DNA of 64,000 nucleotides from Rhodocollybia butyracea (GCA_015501585.1 JADNRY010000121.1:1-64000), one strand, 5' to 3'; positions 1 through 12,231 are shown, counted from the first letter of the stretch. The notes: a model not told the origin generated them from the letters alone. Made by a program: numbers and translations.

Positions 1-840
1 ACTCGTAGGCTTCACGGACACCTTTCTTCTTTAAATTTAAACTACCAGAATCGATAACTTGAATGAACTGGGAGTTGGTGATAGTGAAATCCCGAGAGCG
101 ACTAAACATCGACACTGGACTAGCGATTGTTAATGATGATGGTTTAAGTTCAAGAGGCGATTCTCCCAAGTCCCAAGTGCCTGGCACCTGACATTGGGCT
201 CTAGCACACGCACACCAAAAGTACAAAAAAAATTCCCAAGGGTGAAACAAGAGTGAAAAATGCTGATCCAACCAAAAAAAATCACTTGGTATTGAATCCT
301 TGAGTGAAAGCTCATCATTCAGTGTACTTAGTCTCGCGAGCCAGAATCCACGAGAGTGAAGAAAAATTCTTCACCCCAGGGGTAGGGGTCGCAGGATAGC
401 CTCAAAGTTTGAAAAAAAAAAGATTGCCGGGCTAACCGAGAGGTCATGCGATCACGTCTGATCACGTACGCGTATGTTTACTTATTCACTTTTCGTTCAT
501 CATCGCATAAGTAGCAAGCTATGCGCCAACGATTGGCGGCCGGCTCTCCTAATACTTACTTAACATATCTTATAATGCAAAACATTACATCTTTGATTGA
601 TTCCCTCATGTCGAAGGAAGAACTTCGGGTCAAGGAGTCCCGCCACCCCGCCTTTCTGCGTCCGGAGTAGGTCGCGTTTCGCATCATCTTATGGTTTACC
701 CTTCCGTCCTTCCGTGGGGCCTTAATTCCCCCCTTTTTCCTTATATTATTTATCCTACCTTTCGTTTATCCGAGTGCCTGTCTATGACTTGGCAGTTTCA
801 AGTACTTACTTATATACAGGACTTATTGTCCTTCCCCCTC
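1..840. other. No gene recognised
   Basis: The open frames here are short, have no recognisable domain and no convincing splice structure. Nothing repeat-like stood out. The stretch is AT-rich with scattered T runs. Confidence 0.4.
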
Positions 841-994
841 AGTCGTTTGTCTAGTACACTTCTGAGGATGAGTTTATACTTTATTTATCTGATTGTGAAA
901 CCCGTACTTACGATTATATGTAGTCTATACTTATATGTGTTTCACAGGTACTTATAGTCTCAATACGAGTCGTTTGTCTAGTACACTTCTGAGG
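841..994. repeat. Local direct repeat, 27-bp units
   Basis: A 27-base block beginning AGTCGTTTGTCTAGTACAC occurs at 841-867 and again, identical, at 968-994. A second shared block (TCTATACTTATATGTG-like) follows each. This is a partial tandem duplication with about 127 bp offset. No gene is associated. Confidence 0.8.
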
Positions 995-1760
995 TCTATA
1001 CTTATACGTGTTTCACACCTCAAGTACTTATCCTGGATCTGTAACATGCTCCAACCGAGAATGACATCCCAGCGAATATTTTGCTTCCATGCCTTCGTGA
1101 TTTCGGGTTTGGCAGGTATCGGCCTCATTGTCAACTCGCTCCACAGTAAGTTGTACGTACAACCCAATCTAAGATTGCATTCCGAGTTGTATTCTGATGG
1201 GGAGAGTTGGATACTCAAGCAGAAAGGAGTCGTACTGAAGATGGTAGTGCATATCGAGGACTCAATGAAAAACTGAGGAGACTCCATCCTGCCATCTGAG
1301 TATAACATTTGGGATTTTGTATGGTAATAGATGAGCTCAACGATGGAAAGTTGGCCTTCCTCCTGATTTTTGCTCGTGGTACCTTAGACCTAGGAAATTC
1401 GATATTTTCTTCGATATAGCTGAGAGTTATGAAGTATAGTTTTGGTCTGAAAAACCGCAAAGAGAAATGCACCGAATCCCATAAAACCAGAAATGTAGTA
1501 GATACAGTTAAATATCACGATAAACTTGGCTTCTAGTCAACTTCTAGTCCTAGGTCCTGTGGCCATCGAAACTGACCGCGCGATTTACGCGTACTTTGTC
1601 CTTTTTGTCCTTTTTCTGAGTCCTCGGGCTACACTCCATAAAATAGTCCACGTGAAAACTCTATTTCAATCTCAGTAGTGCGCGATTTGGGCTCGGTACT
1701 AGTAGCGTGTGTCGCATTAGAAGTGGGAGTGACAGCATTAGTAATTACATGAGTGGTGTG
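995..1760. other. No gene recognised
   Basis: Overlapping short frames on both strands contradict each other and match no family I know. I see no splice signals joining them. Confidence 0.4.
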
Positions 1761-2109
1761 TCGTGCTCCGAAGGCTCGGCTTCAACTGGCGGCGCGCCGG
1801 CCATAAGCCAAAACTAAGCTAAGCTGAGCCGAGCCAATATAAACTTGGCTGATAGCCGCTTTGAGCGGCTTAGCCATGGCTTCTATAAGTCGGTACGGGC
1901 CGTAGCTAACATTGCCTAACATTTGTTTATACCACCACAAAAACAGGATTGCGGTGGCATAAACAACTTTGCACAGCCATTAATATATCTACAACGGCTG
2001 AAGCCGTAGCGCGCCAAGCCGGTCGCTATAGTGAGTAAGCCGAGCCATTTAAAGCCAAAGCCGATCAAAGCCAAGCTAAGCGGAGCTAAGCCAAGCCTTC
2101 GGAGCACTA
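1761..2109. mobile_element. hAT-like MITE with 8-bp target duplication
   Basis: This 349-bp element is bounded by a perfect 8-bp direct repeat GTGGTGTG at 1753-1760 and 2110-2117. Its ends are inverted repeats of about 22 bp. The left reads TCGTGCTCCGAAGGCT and the right, reverse-complemented, TAGTGCTCCGAAGGCT. The interior is full of short AAGCCGAGCC-like words in both orientations, so it can fold on itself. An 8-bp TSD with YAGTG-type ends is typical of hAT superfamily MITEs. It has no coding capacity, so it needs a transposase supplied from elsewhere. Confidence 0.88.
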
Positions 2110-2568
2110 GTGGTGTGCATGGTTGCAGAGCTGTATACTGAGAAAAAGGAGATGCTGCGGGAAGATATGTGAGGTAATATGGGCTGGAAGGAGTGTAGTG
2201 TGGCTGAAGTGGGCTTGAAAGAACAGGACTCAAAGCGAGGCATAATTCAAAATTCGGCTTGGATTCGGCGCATTCGTGCTGGCTCTCGATCTAGTAGCAG
2301 ATTCACGCGTTTGATTAGCGATAAAGGGATTATTTAGTCCGATTTCAGTAAGTTCATTGCCGACCATGATGAAGTCGCGTTCAATCCAATAATCAGACGC
2401 GGCGTGAGAGACGCGAGGGAAGCACAAAAAGGATGTAATATAACTTGTGGCTGTGGTTTACGCAATAGGCGCCCGGCCGTTGGGCGTCCATCAGATTTTT
2501 CACTGCGTCTTAGACTACATCCAGTGCATTTTCACTAATAGTAACAAGTGATTCAGCTGCAGTTCCTC
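2110..2568. other. No gene recognised
   Basis: Sequence between the MITE and the decayed Ser/Pro-rich gene. No domain, repeat or splice pattern was recognised. Confidence 0.35.
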
Positions 2569-3719
2569 GTTATCGATATCAAAGCCGGCGATGCTCCATT
2601 CCTTGTAACACTCCCCGCTGGCCCAGTCTTCACCGCAACATACGCTACTCCTTCCACAGGCGTTCCCGCTTCAGCGTAAACTAGCGGTGTATCTGCTCAC
2701 AAAACGCCCACGAGTCCCGTGCATTCCACTATGCAAATGACGAAGAAGAAGAAGAGATGCCGCCTCTCCCTGAACGCGCGTTACAGTTCTACATGATTGG
2801 AAACGGCGTTGGGTTGGGCACAGGCACCAGTACAAAGTCAGTTGCTAGTGAATTGGGTGGGCATATGAACATCTCGACGTCCACCCTCAACTATAGTAAT
2901 AGCTCTGGTGTGCAGGACGCCTCGCGCCTCTCTATGGAGAGTATGGGTTTGCTGCTAAAGCGCCTGAGTATGCCGCCCAGGAAGCATACGCGTATCTGAA
3001 TTGTCCCCTGCATATCCTTCTTCTACCTACCCTGTATCACCGTCGTTCCCAGCTGCACTCCCTACCTCGTCCCCTACTGCGTTACTGACTGCGTATGCCC
3101 CGTCGCCGTCTCTGATCGTGACGGATGTCGCGCGCGCTGAAGGGGGTGCGATGTCCCCAATGCAGAGGCTAGGCCTGTTGCGCTGAGCGCGGATGATATC
3201 AAGAGGAGGATTTCGATCAGTATGCGGAGTGCGAGTCGGAATGGGAGCGTAGGTAAGACGAGCTTTGAGTGTACTAGTGAGTTTGAGGATGTTGTGCCTG
3301 CGTTGAACGTTGACGAGTGAGTTTTTGGCTCCCTTTTGACCGTTTTTGCCTTCGTTTCCGACTTCCGTCTCTCTCGTTCTACTGTTTTTCACCCGACTTT
3401 TCTGACCTCCCTCAAGTGATGCGCGCCCAAGGACATAACAAAACCACCATGCCCACGCGGCTTCAGCAGCATATGCCGCTGGCGCGATCGAAACGCTCCA
3501 ATGCGTCGGCTATCCCGTATCAGAATTCCTTCGCTTCCACCATTCCTTCCAATGACTCCGCCGCCTCCTCCCTTAACATCAACTCCTCCGCATCCACCAA
3601 AGACAAAAACGACGGCTCCGTCTTCACGGGCATGGCCCTACCCAAAGACGGCTCGAGCCCGATGACATGCTGCATGCGTATGTGGAGCATAAGGCTGGGA
3701 AAGGGAGAGGGATGGGAGT
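2569..3719 (+). pseudogene. Decayed Ser/Pro-rich protein gene
   Basis: Several adjoining frames share one compositional style but are separated by frame changes and stops. At about 2569-2680 there is a segment with the word GDAPFLVTLPAG. At about 2710-2999 an acidic run (DEEEEE) leads into PPLPERALQFY. At 3001-3186 a Pro/Ser/Thr-rich part starts AYPSSTYPVSP. At 3420-3719 a basic Ser/Asn-rich tail ends in PDDMLHAY, readable only by changing frame near 3660. The pieces look like the cytoplasmic, low-complexity tail of a fungal protein. I do not recognise the family. Some breaks could be introns, but I could not find a splice solution that joins all parts, so I call it a probable pseudogene. Confidence 0.4.
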
Positions 3720-4531
3720 GATAGTGGGCATGGGCAGGCTATGTGAGATGTAGGAGGTTATAGGGAAGAGATCTAAGATCTTCTTTCTTCCCTTACTGTT
3801 TCTATGTCATGTCTTGACGTCCCTCCATTGTACCGTCTCTCGTTCTCTCGTTCGTTACTTCTTATCTCTATGTCTTAAAAGCTTAACGTCCCCCACTGCA
3901 TCCATGTCTCCCATTCCCCCATCTCCCATCCCCATTGTTGCCCGATTTTCCGTCCCCTCAATCGTCCTCCATTCGCCATCCTCATATCCTTCATATCTCA
4001 CTCACATATCCCACTGTACTCATCCGCGGCGCTCGGTTTCTCAGTTTCTGAATCTCGGGTTTCTCCTTTTTTTTCCTCTTTTTTAAAAAAAATTCTATCT
4101 GTTCGCCGGTTCACCGTTTCTGTATCATTCGTATCCCCGCTACGTGTCCCTTCAGCCTTCTTGTTGCATACTTGTCATACATATTACCCTGCCTACGAGT
4201 TCTTTACTTGATCCTACGCGTTCTTACCTGGTTCTACACGTTCCTTACTCGTTTGTTAGTCCTACCCGTTCCCTACTGCCGTTGTGAACAGTGGATGTGG
4301 GCTTTATGTGAGCGTGAGCGTGAGTTCTTGTGGGTTTTGTTTGCTTTATTTACCGTTATGTGTTTCTTTTCTTTTAACCCTCCCTTTTTTCGATTTACCT
4401 TCAGTCGTCACTCCACACGCGGCATACTATCTGTGCACTGAGGGTATATTTCTTTTGATATTTCCTTACTTATCTTCAAGCTAACAAACTCTTTTAGTTA
4501 ATAATTTGTTCAACATGTATTTACTAAAATT
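3720..4531. other. No gene recognised; C/T-rich
   Basis: The plus strand is pyrimidine-rich (many TCCC and CATCC words) with a short poly-T/poly-A patch near 4066-4090. Open frames here reflect that composition rather than a protein. Confidence 0.4.
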
Positions 4532-4566
4532 AATACAGAGTTCAATACAGAGTTCAATACAGAGTT
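4532..4566. repeat. 12-bp tandem repeat, about 3 copies
   Basis: The unit AATACAGAGTTC is repeated almost three times without mismatch, followed at once by a GTTG microsatellite of three units. Confidence 0.9.
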
Positions 4567-4901
4567 GTTGGTTGGTTGTTTGACGTCTGCATGTCGTACT
4601 GAAGATTTTTGCAAACATCATATTTGGTTTTGAGTAAAGGTGATCATGAGATGAGGGTGAAAGTTACGGTTCATGAAGAACGACGTTTGGTCGGAAGCAG
4701 CAGACAAAAATAACGTTACTAGTATATCTATGTACCCACTGGCATACCAATAACCAAGGAAAATCATAGGAAGAGATACGTATGGTCAAGCAGAGACACT
4801 ACCACATGGCACAGCGGCGACAATTCCATTCCAATCCAGTCCTTCAAGGGCAGTGAAAGCCAAGACCAGACAGAAGATATAAGTGAAAATCTGTTTTTGC
4901 T

Positions 4902-5758
4902 TCAGATAAGTAACAGAAAGCTCAAAAATATCAAGCGTACCATGAATGTCTTGTGGTCAAAACAAGATCCTGTGTCATGCATAACCCGATATCCTAGAAA
5001 TGCATGGACTTCTATGAGGGAGACTGGAGCGATAGACAGGATCCCGCCCTTCCAGAGTACCAACAAAGACGCAGGTATGAGAAAAAATGTGATAATCCAT
5101 CTGGATCCTGAACTCCCAAAGACAAGAGGTAGAGTCCTTCGACCGATCGCTGCGTCGCCCTTCATATCCCGCAGATCTTGTACATGTATCACCAATCCCA
5201 CCCATAATGATACAGTCAGGATGGAAAGCTCAGCGCGCGGTGTCAAAGGTGCAATGGCCTTCCAGGATGCACCCAGGAGGGCCCATGTGCCAGCTGTCAT
5301 CGCAACACAGTTTTTTGACAAACCAGTGTTTTCCGAGGGGCGTTGCGCAAGTCAACGCAACAGTGAGAATCCAGCATATGGTCTCTGGCCGCAGAGTGGG
5401 CTTATACACAGCAAGGGAGATAAATGCCGTCAGCGCAAGTGCCCATCGCAATTTCGCCTCGAAAACCGTAATTTTTTGAGAAGGGATGGGACGATCGGGT
5501 TTGTTGATAAGATCCTCTTCGACGCCCGCGATCTGGTTCGAGAGATTAAACCAATAGACGAAGAGCGTGAGCCATAGGATAAGGAAAAGGTAGCTGTGGA
5601 GGATGGCCGATGAGGGAGGTAGAGTCCTCATGGCACCAATGGAGAATATTGAACCTGGGATGATTGTCGTGGACCAGTCTCTCCAAGAAAAATCCGAGAA
5701 AGATAATAAACTCGTGGGTGAGAGCATCGAAGGCGGCTTTTATCAAATTCGAAGACAT
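4902..5758 (-). pseudogene. UbiA-family prenyltransferase/terpene cyclase, frameshifted
   Basis: The product is a multi-pass membrane enzyme of the UbiA superfamily, which moves or cyclises isoprenoid diphosphates. The first motif region reads NQIAGVEEDLINKPDRPIPS (about 5521-5583) and the second, in another frame, DLRDMKGDAAIGRRTLPL (about 5110-5165). Both are the Mg-diphosphate-binding Asp-rich motifs of the family. Hydrophobic helices surround them. The first exon starts at ATG 5758, just after an AG. The reading frame is broken twice. One break is near 5700-5710, between the N-terminal helix and FSDFSWRDW. The other is at a six-base A run (minus strand, 5311-5316), where five bases would restore the frame. 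It could be a true pseudogene or a homopolymer error. Whether the native enzyme transfers prenyl groups or cyclises a terpene cannot be told. The C-terminus near 4902-4960 is uncertain. Confidence 0.8.
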
Positions 5759-5905
5759 CTTTCTGCAGACCCACCACAATGAAATTGGTTTAAATACTTC
5801 AGTGGGCGACCGACCAAGTGACAATATCGGAGGTGCTGGGGCGGTCTGCTGCAAGTTATCGGCTCGGATGTGAGAAATCCCCTTGCGCGGTTGCTCACCA
5901 ATCAT

Positions 5906-6944
5906 TTCCGACTACCCCTTTCTTGATTGGCTTTTGTAGTTCTCGGGAGCCCAGAACAACTTTCAGTTTGAGTGTGGCATGGCAGCGAAGAATTCTGGTG
6001 AGGTGTCTCGGATCCAACCTCGGCCGTCTCCGACAACCGGAAATAACTCAGCGATGGTCAACTACAGCAAGCAAACTTCTCCATCAAGCCAACTTCGAGC
6101 CGAACTGTAGGTATGAAGGCGCCCTGTACACGCACATCGTGCAGAGAGCCGGATCCAAGATTCATCAGGAATGGGATTCCATTTTCTTAAAAGAATTAAC
6201 TCTATTTACGATCATGTACTTTAAGTACACTTTAAGAAGTACTAATACGACTAGTTAAGGACTACAAAATTACTTAAGACTCGGACTATGAAATCATTTC
6301 AGAAGAGTATCACGAACTGTAAATTATAAGTTATACATCTTAAAGAATTCTCAAGAAGGCTATAAGAGTACTTTGAAACTCACCAGCTGGCAGCGAACAT
6401 TGAAAAGAATGGCAATCTTTGAGGAAAAAATCTCAAGGGAGTCTTTAAGAACAGTTTCTCAAGGGTGTTATCAGGACATATAGCTGTATGGCCCATATAG
6501 TGTGTAATAAATCAATCCCAGGGAAGTGCTGTTACACATTTGTTGCATCCAAGTTGCATCCATCGGGATATATCTATACCGCTCATTCCGTGAACTTGTG
6601 AATTCATTGTCAATCAAACATGAAAACACCCAGGGAGTATTAAGTATACAGCGCGCTCATAGACCAAACTCTCCTAGCCATTGCACACGGCTCGATTTGA
6701 TTCGTATCCTACTACATTACTGTACTATCTCAACCACTTGTTCAGTCACATGTCACAGCAGCCAAAAATGAACAGTTCATAGTACCCTGTCACTCAGCAT
6801 TTTAAGGTGTGAACAGTGTGACCACCAAACTGCCACCAGAAACCCCTCTCACAATGGCTCAAAATTTGCTCAAAATCCCATGAAATAACACAAGATGTTC
6901 CTGAGTAGAAGTCAAACCTTGTTTTAATACCAGTAACTCAACCA
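5906..6944. other. No gene recognised
   Basis: A short plus-strand frame starting at ATG 5979 (44 codons, Ser/Thr/Gln-rich) is the only item of note and may be chance. The remainder is AT-rich without a recognised feature. Confidence 0.35.
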
Positions 6945-7304
6945 TGCTTTCGGAGAAATAGCAAGATTTTACTTGAAATAGTAACGCCGAATCTGAATCC
7001 GGGACAGATGAGAGCATCTGCAGAGGTCAAGGGCTTAGCTTAGACATAGTGACAAAGAGAGAGAGACAATGTACTTACTGTTACATTCCGTAATATAGGA
7101 GAGTTTGGGTGCAGCGGAAAGATAACACAATCGTTTGATCTTCTTGATGATCTCCAACAACAAAATGCTATCCACATCTTGTGCTAGGCATACATAGGCT
7201 TTGATGTCGTCTCGTACACCAAGATATTCTTGACCCTCTCAGTGATGAGATCTGAGACCATGCTGGCAACGAGGTAGAATTTGCTGTTCGCCTCCGTCAC
7301 GAAG
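6945..7304 (-). pseudogene. Malic enzyme pseudogene, 3' half
   Basis: Read on the minus strand this is homologous to exons 8-10 of the intact malic enzyme at 30769-33075. Matching words are [14 protein letters not shown] and a KAYV/IIKKIK block. They are followed by an exon-9 equivalent ending in a GTAAGT donor near 7080 and an exon-10 equivalent (about 6945-7020) after CTGCAG. Because introns are kept, it is a genomic duplicate and not a processed copy. There are frameshifts and an internal deletion that removes the GCSTRPG segment. The last nine bases, GTCACGAAG at 7296-7304, are the left target duplication of the 18.3-kb element. The other half lies at 25646-26015. Confidence 0.85.
7296..7304. 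repeat. Left 9-bp target-site duplication of the 18.3-kb element
   Basis: GTCACGAAG here is repeated exactly at 25646-25654, immediately outside the right terminal inverted repeat. The intact malic enzyme has the related single site CTCCGGGAC (opposite strand) at the equivalent position. Confidence 0.9.
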
Positions 7305-7346
7305 TAGTCTCCTATAAGCAGACAGAACACGACAATCAATAAACTG
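7305..7346. repeat. Left terminal inverted repeat (42 bp)
   Basis: This pairs with 25604-25645 in inverted orientation, 41 of 42 positions identical. The similarity ends abruptly after AAACTG. Confidence 0.92.
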
Positions 7347-8507
7347 ATGTGTGTAACGTCTGCGACTTAGGTCGGCCCGTTTAGCCTGGCCAATTAAGCG
7401 CCCATTTTTCCAGGCATTTAGCTTAGGTAATTTAGCTTGTAGTGCGAAAATTTCACAGTTTTTTTCATCTGTCCATACATCAGACACATTAGCCTAGTGT
7501 ACAATACTACTAACACGCATACGAAGCAGTTTGAACACAAAACCCAAGTAAGAATTCACCGCAAAGCAATTGCCGAAGACGTTGCCGCCTTAGATTATGT
7601 AATCTAAATCGGACAGGCTAAGAGTCGTAGTTCGACTACAGCCTCAAACCAAGGGTTCCCACGCCCGACCGTTTGGACCGTTTTCGAACCGATTAAATCC
7701 GACAGGACCGTTTTTGACCGATGGTCATGTGAGCAGGTAAGCGCCCATGCAACTCGCTCTAACGGGCAACTATGAGCTCAATTTAAGCTCAATAAACCTT
7801 TTTTAATGCTATTTAAGTAAGACTATGAATAAATGGATATACTAGCATGGAAACTTTAGAGAAACAGCACAAAGAAATGAACATTAGACCAACATCGGAC
7901 TCAATCTCGCTGCTGAACAGGCCCTAAGTACACATGGCAACTGGGCATTTTGGGTTTCGTATAATTCAAGGTATAGTTAGGCCTTTTTCCTGCAAGGTTT
8001 TAGTGCATAGCAAGCCGTTTTGCACTGTAAAGTCACGTACTATGGGCATTTTTTTCATAGCTAATTTCTATATATACTTACAGTCAACTTACAGGCGGCA
8101 AAATTTTTCGAACTTTTACTCAGAAATACAGAATCTGAACAAGATCTAGGCAATATCTAGGTATTGGAGGCCCGGGAATTGAAACCCCAGCCCGACTGGC
8201 CCTCAGCAGAATTGATTCCGCACGCGCATGGGGCTGGCTGCGCCTCTGGCGCGCCAGCCCCTCGGTATGACCGATTTTTCCGTAGTTCGATGTATAACAC
8301 TCATATCTTATCTTGTCATGTGATCTCCGACTCACAGCCGGCAATACAGGTCACGTCACTTCAAGAGGCTTCACTACATATCTTCACTTGTCGCATCTTG
8401 TCAGGTCTTGTCGCATCTCCTCATTGTTCAATGTCAGCATAGTTGACTCAGCAGGAAGATATCTTGTCAAGTTTGACCTGAAAACACCCCACTCAAACCA
8501 CTTGCTG
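7347..8507. other. Interior of the giant element, no gene recognised
   Basis: No coding family seen. A block near 8290 (TTCGATGTATAACACTCATA) recurs inverted near 11830, hinting at fragments of another dispersed repeat. Confidence 0.35.
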
Positions 8508-8515
8508 GTAGGCAG

Positions 8516-9345
8516 TAGAGATGTCCACGAGTCCAAGTCTTCACACACTCCGAAAGTGGACAAATTTCTACCGAGCAGAAAAGGACACTGATAGAAGCAC
8601 GTGACTTTCGATAAGCCATATAAGCTCGTGGGAAATATCAGGTGACTGTCGATATACCTTGTATAGAAGCACGTGACTTTTCAGTTGACATTTCTGCTCG
8701 ATTGAAATTTGGCCACTTTTGGAGTGACAAGTACTCGCAGGTAAGATCCGTGGGAAAACCCGCAAGTATGTGACTCGCGGATCCCAGGATCCGTTTCCCA
8801 CGGGTCAGGCGCGGGTCACAAGTCAGACATTTGCAATTTTCGGTTGACTTGCAAGTACTTGTGTGACTTGTGCAAGCAATATGAACTCATATATTTGTTG
8901 TTGGTGATCAAAACTTACAGTAATTAATAGTATCATATTTATTATAGTACTTATCAAGTACTGCCACACATGTTTGAGGTTGTAGACAGCTCACAGCGAC
9001 TGAGCGCTTATTTTAGCGCCCAATCGCCGTAGGCTGTCTACAATCCAAAGCCTAACTGTCAGTACATTTTTACTTCATACCATAGTATGAAATTAGTGTA
9101 ACAAGTAAAGTACAGGTTTTTTAATAGCATTATACACTGTACAATCACTGTATGCAAGTAAATAATGGTAAATACTTGTGAATATAGCTGTAACTACTTG
9201 ATTAGTGTGCGGATCCACAAGTACTTGTGAGACCCGCAAGTAAAACTTGCGAGTCAGTGACCCGTTTCCCACGAGTCAGCCGCGGGTCACAAGTCAGGCC
9301 TTTTAGGCCACAAGTACTTGCGCTCCGGACTCGTGGACATCTCTA
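8516..9345. mobile_element. hAT-like non-autonomous element with 8-bp TSD
   Basis: This 830-bp element has perfect 19-bp inverted termini, TAGAGATGTCCACGAGTCC at the left and its complement at the right. It is flanked by the identical 8-bp direct repeat GTAGGCAG at 8508-8515 and 9346-9353. The sub-terminal regions repeat the words AAGTACTTGTG and CGGGTCACAAGTC many times in both orientations, as expected of transposase-binding arrays. There is no coding frame. An 8-bp TSD and a YAGAG-type end indicate the hAT superfamily. It is nested in the 18.3-kb element and is therefore younger than that insertion. Confidence 0.92.
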
Positions 9346-9701
9346 GTAGGCAGGATTGAATAGTTGAGCATACCGCGTGCGGTTATGGTTAGACTTTAGG
9401 CATGCCTGATGGATGTAAGCTCTCTGTCTACCTCCTTGCTTCCTTTTTCCCTGTTCTTGCTCTTAATTTGGCCTCATATACTGTACCAAGTGTTTCTAAA
9501 CATACCAAGGGCTCTACTAGTAGGCAGCCTGGTGGATTGTTTAAGGCGCTTTTTCTTACAACCTTCCTTTCTTTTCCTGCATCCCCCTTCTATGCTGTGT
9601 GATTACTATTCCCTTACCATTCGTTTACTGACCAGTCTTCTAGTGTGCTCTGAGAGAATGGTATGCAGAAACCAGACAGAGTATGGGCTCACTAGTCCCT
9701 T

Positions 9702-9965
9702 TCCTTGTCTGCGTTCTCACTAGTCCAAATAGGTCAACTCATACTTGCTCAAATACCTCTTCTTTGTGTGCAAATACCTCTTGTCTTGACGCTGTACAAA
9801 GGTAATGAGAGGGTTTCTGCCTTGAGGTTGCGCCTGAGATCCCTGGATGAGCATGAAATGTTTGAGGCAGAGTTGGTAGGACCTACACTGAGGCTGGAGC
9901 TCCTCAAGCGACACGGTCTCTCTGTGGATCAACAACACATTGGCCATATCTGCTACAGGGTCTAA
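9702..9965 (+). pseudogene. LINE RNase H fragment
   Basis: The frame contains VLYKGNERVSALRLRLRSLD followed by a FEAELVGPTLRLELLKR-like segment. This has the layout of the RNase HI domain found near the C-terminus of fungal non-LTR retrotransposon polyproteins: a strand with a shape like AAAVLY, then a FEAEI..L..AL..L helix with the catalytic Glu. Only this short piece remains; no reverse transcriptase core is visible next to it. Treat as a degraded remnant. Confidence 0.55.
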
Positions 9966-11891
9966 CACATCGGGACCGGCACATTGTCTTATGGATCGCC
10001 TCTGCCAAGAGGTCAAATGAGGCCACCCGCAGATGGAGATTACAGCCTTGGTCTGTAATACATTTATTACTAGTCTTCTTTCTTACCGCCACCCACAACA
10101 GCCCACTTCACTCTCAAAAATGTAGAACAACACGTCTGCCTTCAAACCAGTCCCTCCCCCTCCCACAAAACCAGGCAAGTTTATTTTTTTTCCTAGCCAC
10201 ACTTGAGTATATACTGACTATGCAATAAGACTTAGGTCCTCGTGCAGGAGTTCACGTCTCCCCAATATAGGTGCGATGAGCATTAGTGACTGATGGAACT
10301 CTGTGATACCACTTAATTTCTCATTCTTCCCTCAGCTCATCTAGCAGCATCGCTAATGGTTCATAGGCTCTATGGATAAAGAAGCTGGTGTCAGGCTCAT
10401 AGATGTGTACTTTGACATGGAGGAAATTCCATTGCTACATCCAACAATTAGTGAGTTTTTCAGACCATTGATCAATTACGAATGAAGACCCTGAGCTATG
10501 GCTTTGGTTTTTAGTCAAGACAAGTCTTGGAAGAATTCATGGATGGAAAAACGCAAGAATTGGGATCAAATGGTTATCACAACCAAGGTACTTATTATTC
10601 ACTATACACAATATCACTCTTCCATGACCCCACTCTGTGCATTGTTCTTCTTCCCTGTTGACTAGCTGGCCACTTTCTCAGTACACAACATGCTACTAAA
10701 TCGGTGATCCTTCCATCACCCAAAGAATCAACTACACCGGCACCAGTGCCAAATCACTGCACATCAGCGTCAACGCCAGTCTTAAGAAACTGTGTATGAG
10801 CTACATTATGTGTATTGGTGTGACTGGAACACATCCGTCGAGGAGATAGCTTGCACTGTATTGTCACATCTGGGAAAGTTGTCTATCTAGGTATATTCAA
10901 TACCCCACTTTGGGTTGTCACATAGGCTAATCAGTATGTGAAAGACCATGGGAAGGCGCCTTTTGTTGCTTATCGAGTGCATATCTTTTCTTTTCTCGCT
11001 TTCCTTTCTTCTAATTGCATTTGATCCCACAGGGGAAATGGAACGTGGATGGCTTGTTTCCTTGGTCTGGCCCTCACCCTGGAGTGTCCTTGCCACAGGT
11101 AAACTCCATAGTAACAAAGAAGAGAAATGCTGCAAGGAAAGTGGAGAGAAAGGATGTACCATGTATGGGTCAGACTGGGAACATACTGAAGCAGAAGTCA
11201 AGGCACCTCATGTTCTTGAAAAGGTTGTGAAAGAGGTTGGAGCAAACAGTATTTCTGTAGGTGAGGGACTACTACTTTGACTGTTTCTCTTTCCTTTTTC
11301 ACTAACCACGCTTGAATTTGAAGTTCACTTTTTAGTAGTGATCACGTATGTGATGCAGGAAACACTAGTATGTCCCTAACATCTGAGTCGAAAACCTCAA
11401 AGCCAACATGGAAGCATTGGATATCAGCCTCACTGAGGTGTACATCAAGGAGCTTAAGAGTGTCATACCATTCGATGTCGGGTTCCCAATGTCCCTTGTT
11501 GTGTAAATTTCTCTCCGAATACCATATCTTAGCCATTTATTTCATTTTTTGTTTTACCAAACCGCAGAGGAAGCGGCGACGACAGGATTTAGCGCAAGGA
11601 AGCAGGTACCCAAAGCATGAGTACCTACTACAAAGTAAGCATGGCAGATTATGAAACAAGGATAGTCAAAGCTATAAATATGAGTTGTAATACACACTCA
11701 TGGAATGATCTCTAACAGTACTATAAAGAACGGTTCAGGGCGCCATGACCATATTGTGACAGCAAGATCACGGAGTTTTGGTGCTGCGGTGAGTAACATG
11801 ACTTGATAAGATTTGATAAAAATATGAGTGTTATACATCGAACGGAACCTCAGACAGGCTAAGCTGCCAATATCAAATAGGTAAACTACTT
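9966..11891. other. Unassigned TE-derived sequence
   Basis: Plus-strand coding-like pieces at about 10940-11280 (with KDHGKAPFVAY in one frame and a basic Lys/Arg-rich stretch after 11100) are broken by stops. I could not assign them to a family. No long terminal repeat or TSD was found around them. Confidence 0.35.
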
Positions 11892-12231
11892 CACCTCATA
11901 CGCCCAGTAAACCTAGGTAGTAGCCTTTGACATTGGGGGGATGATGGCATAGGCTGTTGCTATGCGGATCCCTTATTGTGCAGTAGCACAATAAAAGTGC
12001 TATATTTCGAACAAACTTTGATGTAAAAGACCTCTTAGGTATGGTTTACTTTCCGCCGTTCCAGCACTACTAATCCAACACCACTGGCAGTTACGGTCAT
12101 TGCACTGCCGCCTCCCGCCACTGGGACACTGTTGTGTCCATCTGTATCCTAGGTAGTATCTAGCATACAAACTAATTCTTTCTGCGCCATTTGAGACACT
12201 GTTTGACACTCAAGATGCCTCCAAGGCATAA

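Noticed and set aside
3027..3392. 121-codon minus-strand ORF
   Set aside because: Opposite strand of the Ser/Pro-rich pseudogene; its Arg/Thr-rich content mirrors the coding strand.
4897..5577. 226-codon plus-strand ORF
   Set aside because: It is antisense to the UbiA-family gene, whose conserved motifs are on the minus strand; composition explains the open frame.
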